Source: Bacilli bacterium (GTDB lineage Bacteria; Bacillota_I; Bacilli_A; RF39; UBA660). From it: a stretch of DNA of 32,000 nucleotides. The position numbers were made by a program, and so were the translations under genes. Shown here in pieces: positions 6,920-16,700 of the stretch. Each line of letters starts with the position of its first letter. Position 1 is the first letter of the stretch. The stretch is taken from the NCBI GenBank assembly GCA_028703405.1, contig JAQVMY010000001.1, positions 1 to 32,000 of the forward strand, written 5' to 3'. The notes below the pieces were generated by a model. That model saw only the letters and a program-made list of their open reading frames with translations. It made no database searches and was not told the origin of the DNA.

Positions 6920-8455
6920 TCACCCATTTTCTTTTTTTCTAATCTCGTTATTAGTCAAGTATCCAGGCCTATTAATCATATTCTTCCATCCTCGTCTAAT
7001 AAATTTATCTTTTATATCTTGGGGTTTGATACTATCGATTCTTTCAACCTGCAAAACCCCAAATGATTCTTGATTTAATATATTAATAACTAGTATTGAT
7101 AACCCTATTATAAAACCTAAAAAACCAATCAAAATAGTAAAAAATAAAATTAAAAATCTATATAATAAGACAGAAGAATCTAGTTTAGGGGTTAATAGGC
7201 CAGCAATTCCCGTTATTCCAATCACAATAATCATTGATGCTGCAACAAGTTCTGCTTCAACAGCAGCTTGTCCAATAACTAATGCCCCAACAATACTAAG
7301 AGCATCTCCTATATTGCCTGGCATTCTAATACCCGTTTCTTTTAATAATTCAAAGACGAATAACATAACAAACATTTCTAAACCAGCTGGTAAAGGGGCG
7401 CTTTGCCGCTCCATAGCAATATTGATAAATAGTGGTGTTGGAATCATTTCATGGTGAAAGGCTTCTATGGCAATATAAAGGGATGGTGTACATATAGTTA
7501 TAAAATAACCAATTATTCTTATTATTCTAGATATAGAAGCATAATCAGCATTCACATAATAATCTTCGGGACTTTGAAAATTTTCAATAAATAGATGAGG
7601 CACAGTTACAACAACGGGAGAACCATCTATTAATACTGCAACTCTCCCTTCAAGTAGTTTTCCTACTACAGCATCAGGCCGTTCAGTAGACCTCATCCTT
7701 TTAAATGGAGAATATCCTTTTCCACCAATTAATTCAGCTATATAATTATTATCTAATATAGCATCAATGTCTATTCCTTCGAGTCTAGTTAATAATTCAT
7801 TTAAAACATCTCTATTAACAACACTTTCAATATAACAAACCGCAACATGGGTATTTGTTGTTCTTCCTATTCCCATATATTTTATTTTAAGTTGATTAGT
7901 TCTTATTTTTCGTTGAATCATAACAGTATTTACAATTAATGATTCTGTAAATCCTTCACGAGGTCCAACTAGAATCTTTTCGCTCTCTGGCTCACTAATT
8001 GCACGATGCTCAAATCCTTTAGTATTTAAAATAAGCACCTTTTTTTCGTTGTCCAAAAACATTAATGTATCACCAGATGCGATACCTTCAACCATTTTCC
8101 CCAAATCTTCACTTTCTTTTAATTCATTAATATATATAACTTGATTTGATATTTTGGTTATATTATTATCTTTGTCAGTAAGATTAGAAATTGTAAAAGG
8201 TTTGATAATGCTATCATTAATAATTTTAGAATCTACCATTCCATTAAAAAAGGCAATATAACAAAAAAATTTGGGATTAGAACTGTTTATAACCTTTCGA
8301 ATCTTCAAGTTATCATTATCTTTAAATATTTCCTTCATCATTTTAATATTTTCTTCTATTTTATTTGATAATTTATAGTCACTTAAACTACGATTTAAAC
8401 CAGATATTCTAGAGTCAATTTCCACTTTGTTTTTCTTTTTATTAAAACCGAACAA
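6920..8455 (-). CDS. gerAA: spore germination protein, GerAA family (A subunit)
   Basis: A 511-residue receptor subunit. The soluble N-terminal half carries family marks GPREGFTES (164-172) and ERPDAVVGKLLEGRVAVLID (258-277). The membrane half, about 305-460, has several hydrophobic segments, including AMERQSAPLPAGLEMFVM and LLTPKLDSSVLLYR. A short basic C-terminal tail follows. GerA-type A subunits oligomerise into a nutrient-gated channel in the spore inner membrane that releases cations and starts germination. It is the first gene of the A-C-D-B operon. The start is TTG at 8455-8453 behind a strong GGGGGTGAT; the non-ATG start may limit output. A TATAAT-like box lies in the upstream divergent region, but I could not find a convincing sigma-G (forespore) promoter. 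Confidence 0.93.
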   Translation of the reverse strand: MFGFNKKKNKVEIDSRISGLNRSLSDYKLSNKIEENIKMMKEIFKDNDNLKIRKVINSSNPKFFCYIAFFNGMVDSKIINDSIIKPFTISNLTDKDNNITKISNQVIYINELKESEDLGKMVEGIASGDTLMFLDNEKKVLILNTKGFEHRAISEPESEKILVGPREGFTESLIVNTVMIQRKIRTNQLKIKYMGIGRTTNTHVAVCYIESVVNRDVLNELLTRLEGIDIDAILDNNYIAELIGGKGYSPFKRMRSTERPDAVVGKLLEGRVAVLIDGSPVVVTVPHLFIENFQSPEDYYVNADYASISRIIRIIGYFITICTPSLYIAIEAFHHEMIPTPLFINIAMERQSAPLPAGLEMFVMLFVFELLKETGIRMPGNIGDALSIVGALVIGQAAVEAELVAASMIIVIGITGIAGLLTPKLDSSVLLYRFLILFFTILIGFLGFIIGLSILVINILNQESFGVLQVERIDSIKPQDIKDKFIRRGWKNMINRPGYLTNNEIRKKENG

Positions 8456-8583
8456 TTTATCACCCCCAAATATTTTAATATTAATATTATTATTTGTTTA
8501 TTAATGATAAATTATACAATAATCAGTTTATTTTAAATTTAAAAATCAATAACCGTATTTGACTATTAATGGTCTACATCATT

Positions 8584-8612
8584 ATCACAACCACTTGATT
8601 AACGAATATAAT
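8584..8612 (+). promoter_or_regulatory. promoter candidate for the ABC importer operon
   Basis: ATCACA (8584-8589) and TATAAT (8607-8612) are separated by 17 bases, 4/6 and 6/6 matches. The implied leader of about 23 bases contains the GAGAGGAG ribosome site before the TTG start at 8642. No riboswitch fits in this leader. Confidence 0.4.
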
Positions 8613-8641
8613 AACTATGAAATAAAGAGAGGAGAATTATT

Positions 8642-9637
8642 TTGAAAAAAATTATTTCATCTATAGTTTTAGTTGTTTTAATTGGTACAGGTGTACTTTT
8701 CACATTTAAAGATAGCGATAAAAACTTAACTAAAATAAAAGTCGCTGAAGTCACACATAGTATCTTTTATGCACCACAATACATCGCGCATTCATTAGGA
8801 TATTTTGAAGATGAGGGTTTAGATGTCGAACTTATTTTAGTTCCAGGAGCAGATAAAGTTGCTGCTGCAGTTTTATCAAATGATGTTAATATTGGTTTTT
8901 GTGGTAGTGAAGCATCTATTTATATTTACAACGAGGGAGAAACTGATTATTTGGTTAACTTTGCTGGTTTAACAAAAAGGGATGGTAGTTTTATTGTATC
9001 AAGAGAAAAAATAGAAAATTTTAAATTAACTGATTTAATAGGAAAAGATGTTATAGGCGGACGCAAGGGGGGGATGCCTGAAATGACCTTTGAATGGGGA
9101 CTTAAAAAAAATGGCATAGATCCTAAAACTGATGTTAACATTGATACAAGTATTGCCTTTGCAGCCATGGCAGGATCGTTTATAGGGGGCAACGGGGACT
9201 TTGTTACACTATTTGAACCTCTAGCCCTACAAATTGAAAAACAAGGCTATGGGTATGTTGTTGAGTCTGTTGGTGTAATTGGAGGAGTTGTTCCGTATAC
9301 TGCATATAATGCAAGAAAAAGTTATATAGAAAATAATCCTAAAATTATTGAGGGATTCACTAAAGCAATTCAAAGAGGTTTAGATTATGTTCATAATAAC
9401 ACCGCTGAAGAGATTGCCAAAAACATTGTTGATTATTTCCCAGATACTTCCATCAATGATGTTACAAAGGTTGTCAATAGATATAAAGGTATTGATTCTT
9501 GGTACACTACAACTGAAATTATGGAAGCTGACTTTAACCACGTACAAACAATCATGGAATCTGCTGGTGAGTTAAATAAAAAGGCCCCATATAATAAATT
9601 AGTTGATACAAGTTTTACTATAAAAAATAATGAATAA
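8642..9637 (+). CDS. ABC transporter substrate-binding protein, NMT1/THI5-like family
   Basis: A 331-residue extracytoplasmic binding protein. After an N-terminal hydrophobic segment (residues 3-21), it shows the family opening with IKVAEVTHSIFYAPQYIAHS, then LGYFEDEGLDVEL, then DVNIGFCGSEASIYI and a late conserved segment around YNARKSYIENNPKII. Relatives bind thiamine-precursor pyrimidines, riboflavin, taurine or nitrate; the ligand cannot be assigned, and no TPP or FMN riboswitch precedes it. Unusually for a Gram-positive binding protein there is no lipobox cysteine after the hydrophobic segment, so it is probably held by an uncleaved N-terminal helix or secreted. The TTG start follows GAGAGGAG. 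It overlaps the ATPase gene by 8 bases. Confidence 0.85.
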   Translation: MKKIISSIVLVVLIGTGVLFTFKDSDKNLTKIKVAEVTHSIFYAPQYIAHSLGYFEDEGLDVELILVPGADKVAAAVLSNDVNIGFCGSEASIYIYNEGETDYLVNFAGLTKRDGSFIVSREKIENFKLTDLIGKDVIGGRKGGMPEMTFEWGLKKNGIDPKTDVNIDTSIAFAAMAGSFIGGNGDFVTLFEPLALQIEKQGYGYVVESVGVIGGVVPYTAYNARKSYIENNPKIIEGFTKAIQRGLDYVHNNTAEEIAKNIVDYFPDTSINDVTKVVNRYKGIDSWYTTTEIMEADFNHVQTIMESAGELNKKAPYNKLVDTSFTIKNNE

Positions 9638-10376
9638 AATATTAAATATTGAAAACTTAAAGAAAATTTATCATACTAAGCAAGGTGAAATACTAGCTAT
9701 CGATAATTTTTCTTTTAATTTGTATGAAGGGGAATTTGTATCAATTGTCGGTCCAAGTGGATGCGGCAAATCAACTATTTTATCAATACTATGTGGATTA
9801 GAAGATATTTCGGAAGGAACAATAAGATTTAATAATAATTCTACCATTGGTTACATGTTGCAACAAGATAGCCTCTTTAATTGGCGCACCATAATGGAAA
9901 ATTGCTTACTTGGTTTAGAAATAAAAAATGAATTAACAAAAGAAAATAAACAATATGTTTTAAATTTATTAAATACTTACGGACTAGGGGATTTCATAAA
10001 TAATTACCCCAGTAGTTTATCAGGAGGTATGAGGCAAAGGGCTGCTTTAATTAGAACTTTAGCTACTAAACCAGATATACTTTTATTAGATGAACCCTTT
10101 TCAGCACTAGATTATCAAACTAGACTAGCTGTTTCTGATGATGTTTATAATATTATAAAAAAAGAAGGTAAAAGTGTTATAATGGTTACTCATGATATAA
10201 GTGAGGCCATAAGTATGGCAGATAGAATCATTGTTCTAACTAGTAGACCAGGTACTGTTAAAAGTATTCATAATATCGAATTAAGTAATAAATCAACACC
10301 TATTGAAAATAGAAAAGCAAAAGAATTTGCATACTATTATGACTTAATATGGAAAGAGATTGATTACCATGTATAG
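9630..10376 (+). CDS. ABC transporter ATPase (nitrate/taurine/thiamine-precursor type)
   Basis: A 248-residue nucleotide-binding subunit of the importer, acting on the cytosolic face of the membrane. Walker A is GPSGCGKST (42-50), the Q-loop region is YMLQQDSLFNW, the signature is LSGGMRQRAALIRTL, and Walker B with D-loop is LLLDEPFSALD, followed by the switch histidine in VTHD. The pattern, including GCGKST and the LFNW after the Q-loop, is that of the SsuB/TauB/NrtD/ThiZ group. The ATG overlaps the end of the binding-protein gene by 8 bases, and its own end overlaps the permease start, so the three are one translationally coupled operon. All catalytic motifs are intact. Confidence 0.93.
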   Translation: MNKILNIENLKKIYHTKQGEILAIDNFSFNLYEGEFVSIVGPSGCGKSTILSILCGLEDISEGTIRFNNNSTIGYMLQQDSLFNWRTIMENCLLGLEIKNELTKENKQYVLNLLNTYGLGDFINNYPSSLSGGMRQRAALIRTLATKPDILLLDEPFSALDYQTRLAVSDDVYNIIKKEGKSVIMVTHDISEAISMADRIIVLTSRPGTVKSIHNIELSNKSTPIENRKAKEFAYYYDLIWKEIDYHV

Positions 10377-11160
10377 CAAAGAACATATAAAATATTTAAA
10401 AAAAATAAAAATAGATAAAATTATCATTTTATCTATACAAGTATTTTTAATAATATTATTTATTGGACTTTGGCAAATATTAGCTAATTATAATTTAATT
10501 AACACTTTTGTAACATCTAGCCCAATTAGAGTTTTAAAAACAACCATTAATTTATATCAAACAAATAATTTGTTTCAACATATTTTTACAACCATATACG
10601 AAACAGTAATTAGTTTTTCGCTAGCAACATTAATAGGAATTATAATAGCAACCATTTTATGGTGGAATAAATTTATTTCTAGAGTTTTAGATCCTTATTT
10701 AATTATTTTAAATAGTATCCCAAAAGTCGCACTAGGCCCAATTATTATAATCTGGATAGGTGCTAAAACATCATCAATTATTGTTATGGCTTTACTTATT
10801 TCAGTAATTGTTACAATTATTAATGTGTTAAATGGTTTTAATAAAACAGATTCAAGCAAAATTAGATTAATGAAATCATTAGGGGCCACTAAGTTTCAAA
10901 CATTCTTTAAACTTGTTTTACCAAGCAGTTTTAATAATATTATAAGTGCCTTAAAAATCAATGTAAGTATGTCTTTAATAGGAGTTATTACAGGAGAATT
11001 TTTAGTATCAAAAAAAGGAATTGGATATTTAATAATGTATGGTTCACAAGTGTTTAATCTAGATTTAGTAATAACTGGAATTGTAATTTTAGCAATAGTA
11101 TCTGCAATTATGTATTACATAGTTTATTATATAGAAATAAAACTAATCAAAAATGATTAG
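10369..11160 (+). CDS. ABC transporter permease (binding-protein-dependent type)
   Basis: A 263-residue membrane subunit with about six hydrophobic segments, the first at roughly 21-38 (IIILSIQVFLIILFIGLW). The cytosolic coupling loop is recognisable as MKSLGATKFQTFFKLVLPSS, an EAA-type motif in which GATK...LP contacts the ATPase. The family is the TauC/SsuC/ThiX-like permeases, consistent with both partners. The chosen ATG at 10369 overlaps the ATPase stop by 8 bases; a TTG three codons upstream is possible but too close to the purine-rich GGAAAGAG site. The TAG stop forms part of the stem of the operon terminator. No truncation is seen. Confidence 0.9.
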   Translation: MYSKEHIKYLKKIKIDKIIILSIQVFLIILFIGLWQILANYNLINTFVTSSPIRVLKTTINLYQTNNLFQHIFTTIYETVISFSLATLIGIIIATILWWNKFISRVLDPYLIILNSIPKVALGPIIIIWIGAKTSSIIVMALLISVIVTIINVLNGFNKTDSSKIRLMKSLGATKFQTFFKLVLPSSFNNIISALKINVSMSLIGVITGEFLVSKKGIGYLIMYGSQVFNLDLVITGIVILAIVSAIMYYIVYYIEIKLIKND

Positions 11161-11170
11161 TTTTATTTTA
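11139..11170. terminator. bidirectional terminator between the ABC and sugar-phosphate operons
   Basis: An 11-base perfect stem, AAAACTAATCA (11139-11149) and TGATTAGTTTT (11154-11164), with an AAAA loop. Plus-strand RNA continues into U-rich ATTTTAATT; minus-strand RNA ends its stem in TTTTATTTC. It therefore serves the convergent operons on both sides. The permease stop codon lies in the right arm. The same CTAATCA/TGATTAG stem recurs at 21521-21542. Confidence 0.85.
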
Positions 11171-11171
11171 A

Positions 11172-12551
11172 TTAAATATTTGAATTTATTATATTAGTGA
11201 CAACAATCATATAGTCAGTCTTAATTTTTTCTAATAATTCTTCACTTATAGCTTCAAATCTTAAAGTTAGATGAGGTGTCGTATTAGAAACCCTAACAAG
11301 GAACCAATAATCATCCATTTCAACTCTAATACCATCTATTTCATGAAAATTATAATTTTTTTGTTTGATAAATTCCTTTATCTTTTCCATAATCACAAAT
11401 TTTTGTTCATCACTAACTGATATTTTAATTTCGTCTGTTGAATAGTAATGATTAATACCTTCTAGTAATTCAGGAATATTTTGATTAGTAATGGACATCA
11501 CTTCTGCCATTCTAAGACCAGCATAAATACCATCATCAAATCCTGGAAATCTATCATTAAATAAAATATGACCAGAATATTCCCCACCAAACTCAAGTTT
11601 TTCTTCATGTAATCTCCTATAAATATAAGAATTACCTGTACGATTCATTATTTGATTATATCCAAGTTTAGTTAATTCATCAGACAAGGCTTTTGAGCAT
11701 TTAACATCATAAAGTGCGGTTTTGTTAATAATGTGATTTTGTAAAAAACGATACATTATAATCATATATAAATCACTATTTATAATATTACCTAAATGAT
11801 CAACTATTCCAATACGGTCCCCATCTGCATCTAATGCTAGACCAAGATCATAGTTTAATTCTACTACTTTATCTTGCAAATCCTTTAAGTTTTCCACAAC
11901 TGATGGATCGGGATGATGATTTGGGAATGTTGGGTCACTAACTGCATACAATAATTCATATTCTATAGGTAATGAATCAAGGATTTCTTTAATAACAATA
12001 GCTGTAGTCCCATTTCCGCAATCTACTACAACCTTCATTAATTTATCTCCAAAATTTAATGATTTTTTAAACAATTCAACATATTCATCTTTTATATTAC
12101 AAGTTTTTTCAAGACCTTCTCCAGCAATAAATTGACCTTCTACAGTAAAATTATAAAAGTCTTTTATTTCTTGACCAAGAGCATTTCCCTCATTTGTAAA
12201 AGACATTTTAAAACCGTTATGATTACTAGGATTATGGCTAGCTGTGATCATAATTCCAGACCAGATATCTAAGTGATATCTAGCATAGTAATACATTGAA
12301 GTAGTTACAAGTCCCAGGTTAACGACATTAATTCCAGTACTTGTAATTCCTTTTACTAAAGATTTACTTAATAATGGTGAAGATAATCTATTATCGTAAC
12401 CAACTAAAGCTTCCTTTTTGCCCATTTTACTAATATAAGTTCCAAAACTTTTGCCAATAACAAAGGCATTATCTTCATTTATATCATCTGGATAAATTCC
12501 TCTTATATCATAAGCTCTAAACATTAAAGGATTCAAATTATTTGTTTTCAT
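11172..12551 (-). CDS. phosphomannomutase/phosphoglucomutase
   Basis: A 459-residue alpha-D-phosphohexomutase that interconverts hexose 6- and 1-phosphates in the cytosol. The active-site phosphoserine is Ser105 in TASHNP, the Mg2+ loop is DADGDR (241-246), the sugar-recognition loop is GGEYSGH (322-328), and the phosphate-binding segment near the end is RVSNTTPHLTLRFEA. Length and motifs are those of bacterial ManB/AlgC-type PMM/PGM enzymes; substrate preference cannot be fixed from sequence. It overlaps the end of pgi by 14 bases, and its AAGGAGC site is inside pgi. With pgi and the glucan synthase upstream, its likely job is making glucose-1-phosphate for UDP-glucose, though galU is not in the window. 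Confidence 0.92.
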   Translation of the reverse strand: MKTNNLNPLMFRAYDIRGIYPDDINEDNAFVIGKSFGTYISKMGKKEALVGYDNRLSSPLLSKSLVKGITSTGINVVNLGLVTTSMYYYARYHLDIWSGIMITASHNPSNHNGFKMSFTNEGNALGQEIKDFYNFTVEGQFIAGEGLEKTCNIKDEYVELFKKSLNFGDKLMKVVVDCGNGTTAIVIKEILDSLPIEYELLYAVSDPTFPNHHPDPSVVENLKDLQDKVVELNYDLGLALDADGDRIGIVDHLGNIINSDLYMIIMYRFLQNHIINKTALYDVKCSKALSDELTKLGYNQIMNRTGNSYIYRRLHEEKLEFGGEYSGHILFNDRFPGFDDGIYAGLRMAEVMSITNQNIPELLEGINHYYSTDEIKISVSDEQKFVIMEKIKEFIKQKNYNFHEIDGIRVEMDDYWFLVRVSNTTPHLTLRFEAISEELLEKIKTDYMIVVTNIINSNI

Positions 12552-13740
12552 TTAAAAGCTCCTTGTTAACTAAAGTTTTATATTCATTAACACCTGGTTG
12601 ATTAAAAGGATTAAGATTTAATAGATAAGCCCCAGTAGCAGCTGATATTTCTAGGAAGTAGATTAATTGACCTATATTATAAGGAGTTAATTCATTCATT
12701 GTTATAAAATTACTGTAAGTTGTGTTTTTCACATGTGACTTGGCAACTTGATTGGAAATCATCATATTTAATTCATCCAAATTTTTATCATATTTTTCAA
12801 TATAAATATCTTTTGTTTTATTAATGTTGATAACTGTTTCAAACAAAATTTGGGCTCCTTCTTGATAGAATTGTCCTAGAGAATGTAGGTCAGCTGTATT
12901 AATTGATGCAACAGGTAAAATACCTTTATTTTCTTTACCTTGTGTCTCCGCAAATAATTGTTTAGCCAGTTCTAAAAGAGATAATAATTTAGGTTCATAA
13001 GCCGTAAATGATTCAACTAGTTTACCTTCACGGTATAAAGCATCCCTAATAATTGCATGACTAAAAGCCATATCCTTATTTAATCCTTTAGCACCTTCTA
13101 TAAACTCATAAATATTAAGTCCAAAAACGGCAACCGGTAATAAACCAACTACAGTTAAAGTTGAATATCTGCCACCTATATTACTTGGAAGAACAAATGA
13201 TTTATATCCTTCTTTATTAACTAATTCACGAAGTTTACCTTCTTTATCATCTGTCGTAACAATTATTCTTTTATTGAGTTCATCACTCTCATACTTTTTC
13301 GTTAATTCTTTATATAAGTAATCAAAGTATAAGTTTGTTTCAAGTGTTGTTCCTGATTTAGAAATAACATTAATAATAACTTCTTTATCTTTAATATAAT
13401 CAATTAAGTCACTTAAATAAGTCGATGAAAGTGAAGTTCCAATAAAAATTATTTCAGGATTATTATTTTTGAAATATGGCTTAAAGGCATCAATGATACC
13501 CTTCGCCCCTAAAACTGATCCTCCTGTGCCAATTATAATAAACACATCACAATTATCTTTTATATAATCACTTGTATCTAAAATATCATTTATAACATCT
13601 TCAGTAATACTTTTATTTAAATCATACCAATCAGTCATATCTTCAGTCTTTAATTTATATTTTATCTTTTCTATTTTAGAATCATAATTATCTAGATTAG
13701 AAAATTCTTTCATATAGGAAACAAAATCAAATGTTATCAT
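12538..13740 (-). CDS. pgi: glucose-6-phosphate isomerase
   Basis: A 400-residue cytosolic isomerase converting glucose-6-phosphate and fructose-6-phosphate. The phosphate-binding segments are GTGGSVLGAKG (71-81) and SKSGTTLET (127-135), and the C-terminus has the family end NPFNQPGVNEYK. It is shorter than the roughly 445-450 residues usual in Firmicutes; the missing length appears spread through loops rather than a lost end, since both termini and the motifs are present. The start is the ATG at 13740-13738 behind AGGTGA; an in-frame GTG three codons earlier is inside the ribosome site. It overlaps the 3' end of the glucan synthase gene by 14 bases and the mutase start by 14 bases, so all three are coupled. 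Confidence 0.92.
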   Translation of the reverse strand: MITFDFVSYMKEFSNLDNYDSKIEKIKYKLKTEDMTDWYDLNKSITEDVINDILDTSDYIKDNCDVFIIIGTGGSVLGAKGIIDAFKPYFKNNNPEIIFIGTSLSSTYLSDLIDYIKDKEVIINVISKSGTTLETNLYFDYLYKELTKKYESDELNKRIIVTTDDKEGKLRELVNKEGYKSFVLPSNIGGRYSTLTVVGLLPVAVFGLNIYEFIEGAKGLNKDMAFSHAIIRDALYREGKLVESFTAYEPKLLSLLELAKQLFAETQGKENKGILPVASINTADLHSLGQFYQEGAQILFETVININKTKDIYIEKYDKNLDELNMMISNQVAKSHVKNTTYSNFITMNELTPYNIGQLIYFLEISAATGAYLLNLNPFNQPGVNEYKTLVNKELLNENK

Positions 13741-16700
13741 TCTTTTCACCTACTTTTACCACTACCTTGTGTATCTTTTTATCATCTTCAAGTTCAATAA
13801 AATCTGTTTTTATAACTTCATTATCAAGTATAATTTCATCATTAGGATTATTTAATAAAACTTCTATTTCGTATATAGTTTCTTTATATTTATATGTGAT
13901 AGAATATTTATCCCAAGATTTTGATACATTGGGTTTTATATATAGTTTATTCCCTCTTAAACTGAAACCTAAAATATCTACAAGTGCTACTTTATAAAAC
14001 CAAGCGCTAGTTCCTGTATACCAAGTCCATCCACCTTGCGCTTTAAATTGTTCATTGCTATAAACATCAGCAGCAAAGACATAAGGCTCAACTTTGTATT
14101 TTAAAACATCATCGGGAGTTAAAGTTCTATTAATTGGATTAATCATTTGGTAATGTTTATATGCTAAATCAGGTTTATTTAATTTAAGTAAAGCCATGAT
14201 ATACCATGCAGTCGCATGTGTATACTGTCCACCATTTTCCCGAATACCTTTAGGGTAATCCATAATATAACCCGGATAATCCTTATTGTTTTTAAAAGCC
14301 GGAGTTAATAATTTAATAATACGCAAGTCTTTATCAACAAGTTCCTTTTCAACAGCATCAACAATTATTTTGTTTTGTTTATTATCTGCAACACCTGATA
14401 AAATAGCAAAACTTTGTGATATTAAATCGATTGAACATTCCTCATTAACATGTGATCCAACAACGTTTTCATTATCAAAGAACGCTCTTACGTAATGATG
14501 ACCATCCCACGCATTTTTTCTTAAATTACCTTTCAATTTTTTATTAAAATCTAAGTATTCTGAAACTGATATTTTATCATTATACTTTTTGGTTATATTA
14601 ATAAATTTTTCAACCATCATGTATAAGAAGAAACCTAACCAAACGCTTGTCCCTTTACCCTCAATACCAATTTTATTCATACCGTCATTCCAGTCACCGC
14701 CACCCATAAGTGGTAATCCATTTTCACCTAATTCATTCATCGCTTTATGAATTGATAGTTTACAGTGTTCATATAAAGAAACTGATTCCTCACTAAACCT
14801 GTAATCAATTAGTTTCTCATGTTCACCAGGTTCAAGGGAAGAACCTTCAACAAAAGGTATTAATTCATCTAAAATACTCATATCTTCAGTTATATTAATG
14901 TATTCTGATGTAGCATAAACTAACCATAGAAAATCATCTTTATATAATGACCTTAGTCCAGAATTTGAAGATACATGCCACCAATGTAACACATCTCCTT
15001 CTGCAAACTGATGTTTAGCATTTATTATTATTTGTTCCCTAGTTATACTAGGTTCAACACTACAGATGTTCATAGAATCTTGCAATTGATCACGATAACC
15101 AAAAGCTCCACCAACTTGATAATATCCTGCTTTGGCTTGTATTCTTGAAGCCATCGATTGATATAAGGCCCATCCATTTACCATGTAATTAAAACTATCA
15201 TCTGGTGTTTTAACTTGTACTTTGGTAAGACGTTCATTCCAATTTGATACAACTTTATCAAATTCTTTATTAACAACGTTAACGTCGCTATATTTTTTAA
15301 CTAAAGGTTGGAGGTTATCAGATGTAGTTGCACCCAGCATGAATGATAATTCTCGTTCCTCTTTTTCATCCAGATAAAAACTTACTTCTATTTCTTTAAA
15401 CAAAAGATTATTATTAAGCACATTGTCTATCTTTAAATTACTTGACATAAATGTATAAATATTACTAAAATTTTGACTATAAACATTTCTAATACTCAAG
15501 AAATTATCTTCCTCATTAAAATCACTAAGTAAATATCTACTAGTTTTTTCTTCAGTAAATCCTAAATTAGGATTTATCCAAAATTTAAGCGCGACTTTTT
15601 GTTTTCTTGCTGAATTATTTTTTAGTTCTATTTTATATAATTTTACATTATCCTCTGTTGCAACAAATTGAGTTAATTTAATATCAAGTTTTTTTAGATT
15701 ACCACTAAACTGACTATAACCAAATCCATGTTTAACTAAGTTAAAGTTAATACCAATATCATTTATTTTAAAACCTTCCGAAGAATCTCTTATTAAAACA
15801 TCATTAGACCAAGAAGTTAATTTATATTCTTGGCTATTTAAAGCATAAGTAAATCCACAGTTATTATTAGTAATAATGGTACCGAAGTTTTTATTAGAAA
15901 TAACATTACTCCAAGCGTGAGGCGTATTTTGATTAGTAATTAAATACTCCTTACCATTATTAATAAATCCACCATATTCATTAAAGTATTTAATTTGACT
16001 TTTATCATAAACAACTGGTGAATTATGATTTTCTATTTCTATTTTTTTAATATTAACGGTATTTAATCTTTGTAAAACATTGATATATTCTTGTAATGAC
16101 TTATGTTGTTTCCCATCGATAGTTAATCGTGATACTGTTCTTAATAAATTGTATTCTTCTTCATTAATAGAGTCCCTATCTAAAACATGAATATCACCAG
16201 GTATTTTAAAGAAACTATTTAAAGCATACATGTGATATTTCTCATCTTCAATTTCTTTTGAGATAATCTTCGCATGTTCTGAAATTGGACTATTAATAAC
16301 AACTAAATCAATTAATACTGATTTACTCTTATAATATTCAAAGGCATGAAGCAATTCTTTAATTAAACTTAAATCTTCTAAGTCTTGAACATTTAATAAT
16401 ATAATAGGACGATCTCCTGAAATACCAAAAGTCCATAAGTTTCGTTGATTAAGAGTATTATTTCTTAAATTATTAAAGACCTCTTCGTTAATAGTTATAT
16501 ATCTAGTTTGTAGCAGGTAATTAAGCATGGTATTATATAATCTCATATCATTAACTGTAATATTAACCATCTTACTAGTAATATTACTCATAATTGTTGC
16601 TTCTTCAAATCCTTTTTCAATAATAGTTTGTTTATTAGAATAAGTATTAACAATATCTAATACTTGTTTTTTTGATTTTCCAAAACCACTAATTAAGTAA

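Noticed and set aside
8456-8560. Sigma-G promoter for the germination operon.
   Set aside because: No CATnnTA-type -10 with a suitable -35 box was found; CATTAATA sequences do not fit.
8456-8641. Possible TPP or FMN riboswitch before the NMT1-type importer.
   Set aside because: The region is too short and lacks the conserved CUGAGA and related riboswitch blocks.
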